7,445 nucleotides of DNA from Candidatus Fermentibacteraceae bacterium (GCA_030596465.1 JAUVJW010000087.1:1-7445); one strand, 5' to 3'; positions 1 through 6,675 are shown, counted from the first letter of the stretch. Numbers and translations are program-made. Notes: generated by a model not told the origin, from the sequence alone.

Positions 1-1
1 A

Positions 2-196
2 AATCAAATCCGACGTTTACGTTTTGAGCATGGTGAAATGACGCAGCAGAAATTAGCTGATCTCGCTCATGTTACACTACAGACCATCATTGCCCTTGAG
101 GCATCCAGGTATAACCCATCTCTATTGCTTGCCATGAGAATTTCAAAGGTGTTTGGAGTGTCAATTGATGATGTGTTCCAGTTTCATGATTGTTGA
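2..196 (+). CDS. XRE/Cro-family small transcriptional regulator, 5' truncated
   Basis: The frame is open from the left edge and ends at TGA 194-196, giving 64 residues. It reads as one compact helix-turn-helix domain: an opening NQIRRLRFEHGEMTQ, the first helix and turn QQKLADLAHVT, the recognition helix LQTIIALEASRYNPS, then LLLAMRISKVFGVSIDDVF. This is the layout of the short YozG-like XRE regulators of about 65-70 residues, so probably only two or three N-terminal residues are missing. Proteins of this kind bind operator DNA as dimers and have no separate ligand domain; the target here is unknown. The gene points towards the minus-strand operon, with 30 bases between the two stop codons. 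Family assignment is firm; function beyond DNA binding is not. Confidence 0.88.
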   Translation, partial: NQIRRLRFEHGEMTQQKLADLAHVTLQTIIALEASRYNPSLLLAMRISKVFGVSIDDVFQFHDC

Positions 197-226
197 TGGT
201 TATACATCCGCGAACTTCTGCTGATT

Positions 227-817
227 TCAGCTTCTTCTTTCAATCGGTTTTTCTCCGGTAATGTCAATAATCCGTGAGGGTTTTCTGTCAGGAAGTGGGC
301 CACCATCAAGAACAAGAGATGCTGATTTAAGAACTTCCGGATTAATGCTGTCTGTACTCAGTGGAAAAGGCTCTCCTTTTCTGTTGGCACTCGTTGTTAT
401 AAGCTCCAGGCTGGTGTATTTAAGAATTTTCATCGATAAAGGGTCTGAAGGAATTCGCAGAGCAACTGTGCCAGTATCACTTAGCAACCATGGGTGAACA
501 GCATCTGACGCCGGAAGAACAAGAGTTACCGGCCCCGGCCAGTACTTCTTCATAATCAGTTCTTTTGATTTTTCCGATGTCAGTTCCAGGGCTCTTGCAA
601 CGCTTTCCACAAGAACTATAAAGGGTCTGATCTCGCTATACCCCTTTATTTCAGCAACAGCTTTTACTGCCTGCGGGTTGGATGAATCAGCCATAATTCC
701 ATAAACGGTGTCTGAGGGATACAGAACAGTATCACCTGATTCAAGAACAGAAGAGACCGCCAAAACGGTCTCCTCTGCTGGCATGCTTATATCTATCTTG
801 AGGATTTTACCAGCCAC
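227..817 (-). CDS. tsaC: L-threonylcarbamoyladenylate synthase, YrdC/TsaC/Sua5 family
   Basis: Makes threonylcarbamoyl-AMP from threonine, bicarbonate and ATP, the first step of t6A37 modification of ANN-decoding tRNAs in the cytoplasm. From the chosen start it has 196 residues: a single YrdC domain without the extra C-terminal domain of long Sua5 proteins. Visible family motifs are YPSDTVYG (33-40), a basic K58...R64-P stretch, WPGPVTLVLP (93-102), VALRIPSDP (118-126), the SAN motif (143-145) and PSRIIDIT (180-187). I chose GTG 817-815 because the protein then opens MAGKILKID, the usual family N-terminus, and AAGGCGG lies just upstream at 827-821. A later ATG at 784 would lose that segment, and the ATG at 862 adds 15 residues that read purE codons out of frame. 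It overlaps the purE end by 11 bases, so translation is probably coupled. YciO-like paralogues share this fold, so the t6A role is inferred. Confidence 0.9.
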   Translation of the reverse strand: MAGKILKIDISMPAEETVLAVSSVLESGDTVLYPSDTVYGIMADSSNPQAVKAVAEIKGYSEIRPFIVLVESVARALELTSEKSKELIMKKYWPGPVTLVLPASDAVHPWLLSDTGTVALRIPSDPLSMKILKYTSLELITTSANRKGEPFPLSTDSINPEVLKSASLVLDGGPLPDRKPSRIIDITGEKPIERRS

Positions 818-1256
818 GAGCCGCCTTGAGAGCAGACAGTACCTTTCGGTCGGAAAGGGCAATTATCTGTGCGGCAAGGTAGGCGGCATTTCTGGCACCG
901 TGGCTGCCAATGGCTACTGTTGCCACTGGAACACCCTTTGGCATCATAACTGTGGAAAGAAGGGCATCAAACCCTCTGAGAGGCCCACCTTCAATTGGAA
1001 CACCGATTACAGGCAGAAGGGTGTTGGCAGCAATGGCTCCAGCAAGATGAGCGGCAAGACCGGCACCGGCAATAATAACCTTGAGCCCTCTTTCTGAAGC
1101 TGTCTGTGTATACTCCTTCACCTTTTCAGGATTCCGGTGAGCGCTCATAACATTAATTTCGTAAGCGATATCAAGATTCTTGAGAATGTCTTCTGTCTTA
1201 CTCATTGTATCCCGGTCGCTCTCGCTCCCCATGAGGATTCCTACAAGTGGTTTCAT
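807..1256 (-). CDS. purE: N5-carboxyaminoimidazole ribonucleotide mutase (PurE, class I)
   Basis: Converts N5-CAIR to CAIR in de novo purine synthesis; class I PurE enzymes are octamers. The 149 residues show the nucleotide-binding MGSESD (9-14, with S11 and D14), MSAHRNP (37-43, with S38, H40 and R41), the AGxxxHL loop AGAGLAAHLAG (63-73, with H70), LPVIGVP (81-87) and MPKGVPVATVAIG (105-117). SAHRNP and the AGAGLAAHL loop fit class I rather than the class II (AIR carboxylase) type, whose equivalent is SAHKT. The residue after the first Asp is Arg, where Trp is common. A class I enzyme normally needs PurK to supply N5-CAIR, and no purK is present in this window. The ATG overlaps the purD stop in an ATGA, and GGAAGGA lies just upstream inside purD, which supports coupled translation. 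Confidence 0.95.
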   Translation of the reverse strand: MKPLVGILMGSESDRDTMSKTEDILKNLDIAYEINVMSAHRNPEKVKEYTQTASERGLKVIIAGAGLAAHLAGAIAANTLLPVIGVPIEGGPLRGFDALLSTVMMPKGVPVATVAIGSHGARNAAYLAAQIIALSDRKVLSALKAARGW

Positions 1257-2476
1257 ACGGTCCTTCCAATGTCTCTTCTCATGTATTTGCCTTCAAACTC
1301 AATTCGGTCTGCGTCAAGGTATGCCTTTTCAAGAGCCTCATCAATATCTTCACCGGATGCTGTAACACCCAGAACTCTTCCTCCCGCTGTTACCAGAGAA
1401 CCATCTTCTCTTGCAGTTCCTGCGTGAAAAACCAGTGAATCAACCTCTTCAATGCCGGTGATTTCATAACCCTTTGAATAGCTGCCGGGATATCCACCGG
1501 ACGCCAGAATTATGCATGCAGAGGCTCCATCTCTGACCTCAACAGGTGGTAATTCCTCTCCTTTTGCGGCAGCAAAAAACAGTGCGGCAAGATCACTTTC
1601 AACCATGGGAAGAACCGCCTGTGTCTCTGGATCACCGAACCGTACATTAAACTCCAGAACAAAGTATCCAAATTCAGTAATTATCAGCCCAGCGTAAAGA
1701 ACGCCTCTGAATTCCATGCCCCGCTCTTTCAACACCTTCAGCACCGGCAGAATAACTCTTTCCCGCACATCATCTCCGAAATCAAAGGGAACATCCGGCG
1801 GCGGACAGATTGCACCCATACCACCCGTATTTGGCCCCATATCGCCGTCATAAATTCTTTTGTGATCTCTGCTGGGTGGAAGAATCACCGCATCGGTTCC
1901 GTTGCATACAGCAAGAACGCTGACCTCGCGCCCGATGAGTCTCTGCTCTATTACAACAGAAGTACCTGCATCACCTAAACTGCCTCTGAAGAGGTCATCA
2001 ATGATTACATCGGATTCCTTTCTTGTTCCTGGCAGAAAGACTCCCTTTCCCGCGGCAAGACCGTCAGCCTTGATTACAAACTTATCGGGATACTGACCCA
2101 TATAGTCGATGGCCGGAGCGGGACTGGTAAACACTTTCCCTGTAGCGGTAGGAACCCTGGCTGCCGCCATTATCTCCTTTGCGAACCACTTGCTGCCCTC
2201 AAGGCGGGCACATTCAGCAGAAGGCCCGAAGCAGGGGATTCCCTTCTCTGCATAAAGTCCGGCAATACCGTTCACAAGAGGATTTTCAGGCCCAACCACC
2301 ACAAGATCGACAGATTCCTTTACAGCAATTTCCACAGGATCTCCGCTTATATTCTGTGCGAATTCCGCAGTTCCCGGATTTCCCGGAGAAACTAGAATTG
2401 TGTTTGCTCCATTATTGTACAAAGACCATGCAAGGGCATGCTCACGGCCTCCGCTGCCAATCACAAGGATTTTCAC
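1253..2476 (-). CDS. purD: Phosphoribosylamine-glycine ligase (GAR synthetase)
   Basis: Joins glycine to 5-phosphoribosylamine using ATP, the second step of purine synthesis. The 407 residues have the four-part ATP-grasp layout: N-terminal GSGGREHAL (7-15), VVGPENPLVNG (60-70), ATP-binding KADGLAAGKGV (136-146), DHKRIYDGDMGPNTGGMGA (204-222), metal-binding EFNVRFGDPETQ (275-286) and a C-terminal domain with ILASGGYPG. The start is GTG 2476-2474, which shares bases with the panB TGA (GTGA), and a purine-rich GGGAAGGGG lies upstream. The link between residue 40 and VVGPE is shorter than in most PurD proteins by roughly a dozen residues, which explains the slightly low total length; all catalytic motifs are intact. 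It sits between panB and purE in the same operon. Confidence 0.96.
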   Translation of the reverse strand: MKILVIGSGGREHALAWSLYNNGANTILVSPGNPGTAEFAQNISGDPVEIAVKESVDLVVVGPENPLVNGIAGLYAEKGIPCFGPSAECARLEGSKWFAKEIMAAARVPTATGKVFTSPAPAIDYMGQYPDKFVIKADGLAAGKGVFLPGTRKESDVIIDDLFRGSLGDAGTSVVIEQRLIGREVSVLAVCNGTDAVILPPSRDHKRIYDGDMGPNTGGMGAICPPPDVPFDFGDDVRERVILPVLKVLKERGMEFRGVLYAGLIITEFGYFVLEFNVRFGDPETQAVLPMVESDLAALFFAAAKGEELPPVEVRDGASACIILASGGYPGSYSKGYEITGIEEVDSLVFHAGTAREDGSLVTAGGRVLGVTASGEDIDEALEKAYLDADRIEFEGKYMRRDIGRTV

Positions 2477-3294
2477 CGGCTTTTTCCCCTTCCCTCGAAT
2501 ACATTTTCCTCGCCGGGAAAAACTCCACCGGCAACATCGCTTACATAATTACCAATAGCTTCCTTCATAATACTGTGAAGGTCAGCGTATTTCTTTAAAA
2601 ATCTGGGATTGAAATCGCTGTTCATTCCCAGCATGTCATTAACAACAAGAATCTGACCGTGAGTGTATCTACCTGCTCCAATACCGATTGTGGCAATACC
2701 GGAGGCTTCAGAAATTCTTGTGGCAACATCTTCTTCAATCATTTCAAGAACTGTTGAAAAAGCTCCGGCCTTCTCCAGATCGCCAATCTGCTTAAGAAGC
2801 ATCTCTTCAGAATCAGATCTTACAACACGGTAGCTTCCCTCGCTCTTAATGGACTGAGGAAGCAAACCAATATGCCCCATAACTGGAATCCCCGCATCCA
2901 CTATGGCTTTAACACGGCTTATTGCCGCTCTGTTACCACCTTCGAGTTTAACAGCATCTGCTCCTGCCTCCGCAATGAAACGAACGGCGTTTATAACTGC
3001 AACCTCATCTGATGGCTGATAGCTTCCGAATGGCATGTCTCCCACAACCAGTGTGTCGGGCGCTCCTTTTCTTACTGCGCGGCAGTGAGCAACAAGAACG
3101 TCCATGCTTGCGCCCAGGGTAGTTTCCTCTCCCAGAACCGCCATTTGAAAAGAATCGCCAACAAGAATGATATGGACCCCGGCCATTTCTTCCATATGCG
3201 CTGTGTGATAATCGTAAGCCGTGAGAGCGACTATTTTCTCTTCACGCTTTTTCATAGCGGCTATGGTCTTAACAGTTATTCTTTTACCCGCCAT
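2473..3294 (-). CDS. panB: 3-methyl-2-oxobutanoate hydroxymethyltransferase
   Basis: Transfers a hydroxymethyl group from 5,10-methylene-tetrahydrofolate to ketoisovalerate, giving ketopantoate, the first committed step towards pantothenate and CoA. The 273 residues form a TIM barrel with ALTAYDY (23-29), LVGDS (44-48, metal ligand D47), GDMPFGSYQ (85-93, metal ligand D86), AVKLEGG (114-120, K116), PVMGHIGLLPQS (137-148), AGAFSTVLE (176-184, catalytic-site E184) and IGIGAG (203-208). I chose ATG 3294: the protein then begins MAGKRITVKTI as expected for the family, and AAGGCGG stands 6 bases upstream (3307-3301). The same frame is open back to an ATG at 3567, but those 91 extra residues read through the structured RNA and its promoter. 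It is the first gene of the four-gene operon. Confidence 0.96.
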   Translation of the reverse strand: MAGKRITVKTIAAMKKREEKIVALTAYDYHTAHMEEMAGVHIILVGDSFQMAVLGEETTLGASMDVLVAHCRAVRKGAPDTLVVGDMPFGSYQPSDEVAVINAVRFIAEAGADAVKLEGGNRAAISRVKAIVDAGIPVMGHIGLLPQSIKSEGSYRVVRSDSEEMLLKQIGDLEKAGAFSTVLEMIEEDVATRISEASGIATIGIGAGRYTHGQILVVNDMLGMNSDFNPRFLKKYADLHSIMKEAIGNYVSDVAGGVFPGEENVFEGRGKSR

Positions 3295-3300
3295 TTTACC

Positions 3301-3307
3301 CCGCCTT
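3301..3307 (-). promoter_or_regulatory. panB: Ribosome binding site deciding the panB start
   Basis: On the minus strand AAGGCGG is followed by six bases and the panB ATG at 3294. The same heptamer (827-821) precedes the chosen GTG start of the tsaC-type gene. The match and spacing support the short start over the 273-base upstream extension. Confidence 0.7.
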
Positions 3308-3373
3308 AATCGTAAAAGTACAGCGGTAAGATAATTGAATTTGCCGTGGTGAAAATGTATCGTAAGGAATGGA

Positions 3374-3530
3374 GGGGACCAAACCCCGAGGAATGCTCTT
3401 ACAACAGGGTTAAAGGACTTACAACAACCATCCGGGTCTGCGAGTCTTCCCTCCCGAAGAAGGGCGCCTCCGAAGCAGACGGGTGCTGCCTTCATGGGTA
3501 TACTACCACTCTCAGATCTCTGGTCCCCAT
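3374..3530 (-). ncRNA. Candidate structured RNA, 6S-like, or structured leader of the panB operon
   Basis: This element can fold into a long rod. GGGGACCA (3528-3521) pairs perfectly with UGGUCCCC (3381-3374). The closing helix can continue with UCU/GGG, GAG (3513-3511) with CUC (3390-3388), and AGUG (3510-3507) with CAUU (3395-3392). The middle is largely open on both sides. The apex is a hairpin with GUCUGC (3480-3475) against GCAGAC (3441-3436), GAG/CUC, and CCCUUC (3464-3459) against GGAGGG (3454-3449) around a UUCG tetraloop. Closing helix, central bubble and apical arm within about 157 bases is the shape of 6S RNA, which mimics an open promoter and holds housekeeping RNA polymerase. A promoter places +1 at the closing stem. 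No terminator separates it from panB, so a riboswitch-like leader is the main alternative. Structure is read from the sequence; identity is inferred. Confidence 0.5.
3398..3426 (-). repeat. Pair of 9-base direct repeats, TGTTGTAAG
   Basis: TGTTGTAAG occurs at 3426-3418 and again at 3406-3398 on the minus strand, exactly 20 bases apart, which is close to two turns of DNA. Both copies lie on the 3' side of the open centre of the candidate RNA. They could be two equivalent RNA loop segments, a protein-binding pair or chance. Confidence 0.5.
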
Positions 3531-3535
3531 CACTG

Positions 3536-3567
3536 ATTATATTACCGCTTACTTTGGCTTGCGTCAA
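3536..3567 (-). promoter_or_regulatory. Sigma70-type promoter for the structured RNA and panB operon
   Basis: On the minus strand TTGACG (3567-3562) is followed by a 17-base spacer and TAATAT (3544-3539). A perfect TATAAT overlaps it at 3541-3536 with a 20-base spacer. Either choice puts the transcription start at about 3528-3533, directly at the first base pairs of the candidate RNA's closing stem. This is the best promoter-like sequence I see in the window. Confidence 0.65.
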
Positions 3568-3637
3568 ACCCCCATACCAGGGAAGTCAGGTAATATGTTT
3601 TTTATATTGTACAACGAGTGATAATGAAAGGTAAATT

Positions 3638-5080
3638 ATGGCGAAGAACATCACGAGTCCGGAAAAGGACTTTTCCAGATGGTATCTGGATGTCATTAGA
3701 GAAGCTGAGCTTTCCGATTCAGCTCCCGTCCGAGGCTGCATGGTTATACGCCCCTACGGATACTCTATATGGGAAATAATGAAGGACGATCTGGATCGTC
3801 GCTTCAAAGAAACAGGACACAGTAACGCCTACTTCCCTCTGCTGATTCCCGAAAGCTTTCTGAAAAAGGAGGCGGAACATGTAGAAGGATTCAGCCCTGA
3901 GCTGGCAATAGTAACACATGCTGGCGGCAAAAGGCTGGAAGAACCGCTTGTGGTTCGTCCCACATCTGAAACCATCATAAATCACATGTTCAGCAAGTGG
4001 ATAAACAGCTACCGTGACCTTCCCATGCTTCTGAATCAGTGGGCAAATGTGGTTCGCTGGGAGCTTCGTCCCAGGCCGTTCCTCAGAACAACTGAATTCC
4101 TCTGGCAGGAGGGGCACACTGCCCACGCCACCGAGAAGGATGCCCGTGAAGAGACCATGCGTATGCTGGAAGTATACACTGACTTCATGCACAACATGGC
4201 TGCTATTCCTGTAATATCCGGAAGAAAAACCGAGAAAGAAAAATTTGCCGGTGCAGAAAATACCTACACCATTGAAGCTATGATGAATAACGGTTGGGCT
4301 CTGCAGGGCGGTACCAGTCACTATCTTGGAACTAACTTCGCAAAAGCATTCGACACCCTCTATCTGGATTCAAACAACGAGCGGCACCTCGTCCATCAGA
4401 CAAGCTGGGGTGTTACCACCAGGCTTGTCGGTGCCGTTATTATGGTTCACGGAGATGAACACGGGCTGAAACTTCCGCCAAAGCTGGCCCCCATTCAGGT
4501 GGTTATCGTTCCCATTGCCAGAAAAGATGATGAGAAGAATGCCGTACTTGAAGCCGCAAACAGAATAGCGGACGAAATGAAAGAGATTGGTATCAGGGTT
4601 AAGGTGGACGACAGAGATGGAATGAGCCCCGGGTTCAAGTTCAACCACTGGGAAGTCCGAGGCGTTCCACTGAGACTTGAGATTGGTCCCAGAGATCTTG
4701 CTGAAGGCCATGTAATGGCAAGTCCCAGGAACAGGCCCGGTCGCGAAGGCAAGTTCACCATTCCCATGGAAGGAATTGCCGCTACTGTGAAGAACACTCT
4801 GGTAACCATACAGGATGAAATGCTTGCAGCCGCTGTTGAATTCAGGAACAGCCACACTTACGATGTGGAAACCTACGATGAGTTCAAAAAACTGCTTCCG
4901 GGTCAACCTGGCTTTTACCGTGTCTGGTGGGATGGCAGCAGTAAGGACGAGATTAAAATACAGGAGGAAACCAAAGCCTCTGTGCGGTGTTTACCCCTTG
5001 AGCAGAGACCAGGAACGGGAACCTGCTTCCTTACCGGCAGAGAAACCTCCACCACAGCCATAATCGCACGAGCTTACTGA
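3638..5080 (+). CDS. proS: Prolyl-tRNA synthetase, archaeal/eukaryotic type
   Basis: Charges tRNA-Pro with proline. The 480 residues have the class II synthetase order: motif 1 region VRGCMVIRPYGYSIWE (31-46), RPTSE (107-111), motif 2 RWELRPRPFLRTTEFLWQEGHTAH (140-163), TSWGVTTR (255-262), HGDEHGLKLPPKLAPIQVV (271-289), then the anticodon-binding domain and a small C-terminal domain ending in the family's terminal Tyr (ARAY). There is no editing insertion between motifs 2 and 3, which marks the short archaeal/eukaryotic-type form found in some bacteria. In the C-terminal domain only C451 and C463 remain; the first Cys pair of zinc-binding relatives is replaced (WWDG, 430-433), so zinc binding is probably lost. 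ATG 3638 has AAAGG 6 bases upstream (3627-3631). No convincing -35/-10 pair was found for it, only an isolated TATATT at 3603-3608. It diverges from the panB operon. Confidence 0.96.
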   Translation: MAKNITSPEKDFSRWYLDVIREAELSDSAPVRGCMVIRPYGYSIWEIMKDDLDRRFKETGHSNAYFPLLIPESFLKKEAEHVEGFSPELAIVTHAGGKRLEEPLVVRPTSETIINHMFSKWINSYRDLPMLLNQWANVVRWELRPRPFLRTTEFLWQEGHTAHATEKDAREETMRMLEVYTDFMHNMAAIPVISGRKTEKEKFAGAENTYTIEAMMNNGWALQGGTSHYLGTNFAKAFDTLYLDSNNERHLVHQTSWGVTTRLVGAVIMVHGDEHGLKLPPKLAPIQVVIVPIARKDDEKNAVLEAANRIADEMKEIGIRVKVDDRDGMSPGFKFNHWEVRGVPLRLEIGPRDLAEGHVMASPRNRPGREGKFTIPMEGIAATVKNTLVTIQDEMLAAAVEFRNSHTYDVETYDEFKKLLPGQPGFYRVWWDGSSKDEIKIQEETKASVRCLPLEQRPGTGTCFLTGRETSTTAIIARAY

Positions 5081-5084
5081 TAGA

Positions 5085-6629
5085 ATGAGAAAAATGGGGA
5101 AGAGCAATTCCGGAATCAAACCGATAATTCTTCTTCCCCTTTTTCTTCTTTTTGCCGTGATGGTAACATGGCCCCTTGCTGTAACACCGAAGCCATACGA
5201 CCATGCGGATACACTATTTAACAGCTGGCTCATTACATGGAACAGTCATGCCGTTCTCTCAGGTCAGAACCCGCTTGACCTCCCCATCTTCGAGGGTTTC
5301 CCCGATGGAAACGGCCGCAATGATCTTCTCCTGACACAGAGCATGCTGGCGTTGCCGCTGCAACTTTCCGGCATGAATGCGATTCGAGTTCACAACATAC
5401 TTCTTGTTCTGTTTCTTGCATTTACCGGATGGACCGCTTCACTTCTCGCCTCTGAAACCGGGACATCATTCTATGGCTCGCTGTTCACCGGCAGCGTTGT
5501 AATACTTCTCCCGTATTTTCAATCACATCTGTGGCATATTCAATTGTTCTCTGTTGGATTTTCCATTTTGGCAATTGTGTATGCCATACGGATTCTAAAA
5601 GGTAAATGCAGAGGCTGGCAACTGGCTGTTCTTGTCTTTCTGCAATGCCTGGCCTCTCTTTATCACTGGTACTTCCTGAATCTGGTTCTGCTGATTCTCG
5701 CTGTATCAACTCTTCTTTTTTTTCAAGAGAAAAAGCGAGTTTTAAAATTGATCGGCTGGTGGTTCGCGGGTAATCTTGCGGCCCTTCCCTTCCTCTTCCC
5801 ACACCTCAGCAATGCACAAGTCTGGTCAATTGACTCAATCACTTCAACGGATATTGCAGCATTCATTTCTCCGTGGGGTAACAGTTTTCTTCTGGGATGG
5901 ATTAGACCTGACAGTATGCACCCTGAAGCAGCTCTGTGGCCCGGACTGGTGGTGGTTGCAGGAAGCCTCTGGTTCCTTTTAAAAGGGAAAAAGAACAAAC
6001 TGGATATTTTTCTTCTTTTCTGCTTCCTCTTTTTCGCTGTTTTCAGTCTTGGCCCTACACTTATCGTGTTTGGAAAGGCTCTTGCTCCAGCCCCTTTCAG
6101 GTATTTTGCAAAACTGCCGGGCTTCTCCTCAATCAGGCTTCCAGCCCGGGCTGGAATTTTCGCAATTCTTCCACTTGTTATTTTTGCCGGACGAAAGCTG
6201 GGTGAGAAACCTGTGCTGGCCATTGCAGGAATTCTTCTTGCGGCGACAGCGGTATGGCATCCGCCTCTGAAAACCGTTTCTCTTAATCCACAGCCATGGC
6301 ACCAGTGGATCGCGAAACAAAATTTCACCCGTATCCTGTATCTTCCAATATGTTCTGATATGGACAGACCCCAGACAGAGACCAGAAGACTTTTCTCATC
6401 TGTCATCCATTTCACGCCTTCAGTTAACGGCTACAGCACTACCCTTCCGGCAGATTTCGAAAACTATGCGGGAATTCTGAACAGCTGGCCTGCAGACAAT
6501 GCGAAGCTTCTGGTGGAAGAACTGGGAGTTGACTGCCTGATAATTAAAGGCTGGCAGACACTGGAAGCAGATACGGTCTTTTTCACCGACGAATTATCAG
6601 TTTCAGCAATAGTGACCGGCCACCGGTAA
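5085..6629 (+). CDS. Multi-pass membrane protein, GT-C glycosyltransferase-like, function unknown
   Basis: A 514-residue integral membrane protein. After a short basic N-terminus a hydrophobic helix (about 13-32) leads to a loop with YDHADTLFNSWLITWNSHAV (38-57). Acidic residues in this first loop (D39, D42) followed by an N/W-rich stretch resemble lipid-linked-sugar glycosyltransferases of the GT-C fold (PMT/ArnT/YfhO-like). Further hydrophobic segments lie near 104-121, 131-149, 155-170, 180-213, 223-240, 284-299, 306-329, 356-369 and 377-392. LPARAGIF (352-359) recalls the conserved RLPAR segment of related uncharacterised proteins. Residues 400-514 form a soluble tail, probably outside the membrane. 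It starts 4 bases after proS ends and may share its transcript, although the two are unlikely to be functionally linked. ATG 5094 is an alternative start; neither has a strong ribosome binding site. Donor, acceptor and activity are unknown. Confidence 0.75.
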   Translation: MRKMGKSNSGIKPIILLPLFLLFAVMVTWPLAVTPKPYDHADTLFNSWLITWNSHAVLSGQNPLDLPIFEGFPDGNGRNDLLLTQSMLALPLQLSGMNAIRVHNILLVLFLAFTGWTASLLASETGTSFYGSLFTGSVVILLPYFQSHLWHIQLFSVGFSILAIVYAIRILKGKCRGWQLAVLVFLQCLASLYHWYFLNLVLLILAVSTLLFFQEKKRVLKLIGWWFAGNLAALPFLFPHLSNAQVWSIDSITSTDIAAFISPWGNSFLLGWIRPDSMHPEAALWPGLVVVAGSLWFLLKGKKNKLDIFLLFCFLFFAVFSLGPTLIVFGKALAPAPFRYFAKLPGFSSIRLPARAGIFAILPLVIFAGRKLGEKPVLAIAGILLAATAVWHPPLKTVSLNPQPWHQWIAKQNFTRILYLPICSDMDRPQTETRRLFSSVIHFTPSVNGYSTTLPADFENYAGILNSWPADNAKLLVEELGVDCLIIKGWQTLEADTVFFTDELSVSAIVTGHR

Positions 6630-6640
6630 GGTCGTATATT
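6612..6640 (+). promoter_or_regulatory. Possible promoter for the secreted C25-like gene
   Basis: GTGACC (6612-6617), a 17-base spacer and TATATT (6635-6640) would start transcription near 6647, about 30 bases before the ATG at 6676. The -35 overlaps the last codons of the membrane-protein gene. A 5-base inverted repeat, ACCGG-CCA-CCGGT (6615-6627), sits over the -35 and spacer. The match is only 4 of 6 at -35 and 5 of 6 at -10, so this is tentative. Confidence 0.35.
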
Positions 6641-6675
6641 ATTTTCTTGCGTTCTGTTAATCCATGGAGGTTTTG

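Noticed and set aside
219..241. Weak terminator for the left-edge regulator (GCTGA-TT-TCAGC then a pyrimidine tract)
   Set aside because: The stem is 5 bp with a two-base loop, and the tract is not a U-run; it also forms the end of the tsaC-type coding region.
3298..3373. A second promoter close to panB (TTCAAT ... TACGAT)
   Set aside because: The spacing is off and the start would fall on the ribosome binding site.
3374..3387. Possible rho-independent terminator, GGGG-loop-CCCC, upstream of panB
   Set aside because: The stem has only 4 bp and no U-run follows; it is more useful as an alternative helix of the RNA.
3295..3567. A 91-residue N-terminal extension of panB in the same frame
   Set aside because: It reads through the candidate RNA and its promoter, has no similarity to PanB N-termini, and a ribosome binding site sits just before the ATG at 3294.
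3591..3625. A -10 element for proS (TAATAT, TATATT or GATAAT)
   Set aside because: None has a recognisable -35 at proper spacing, so no choice can be defended.
3719..4906. Long antisense open frames under proS
   Set aside because: They are by-products of proS codon use; the proS frame carries all class II synthetase motifs.
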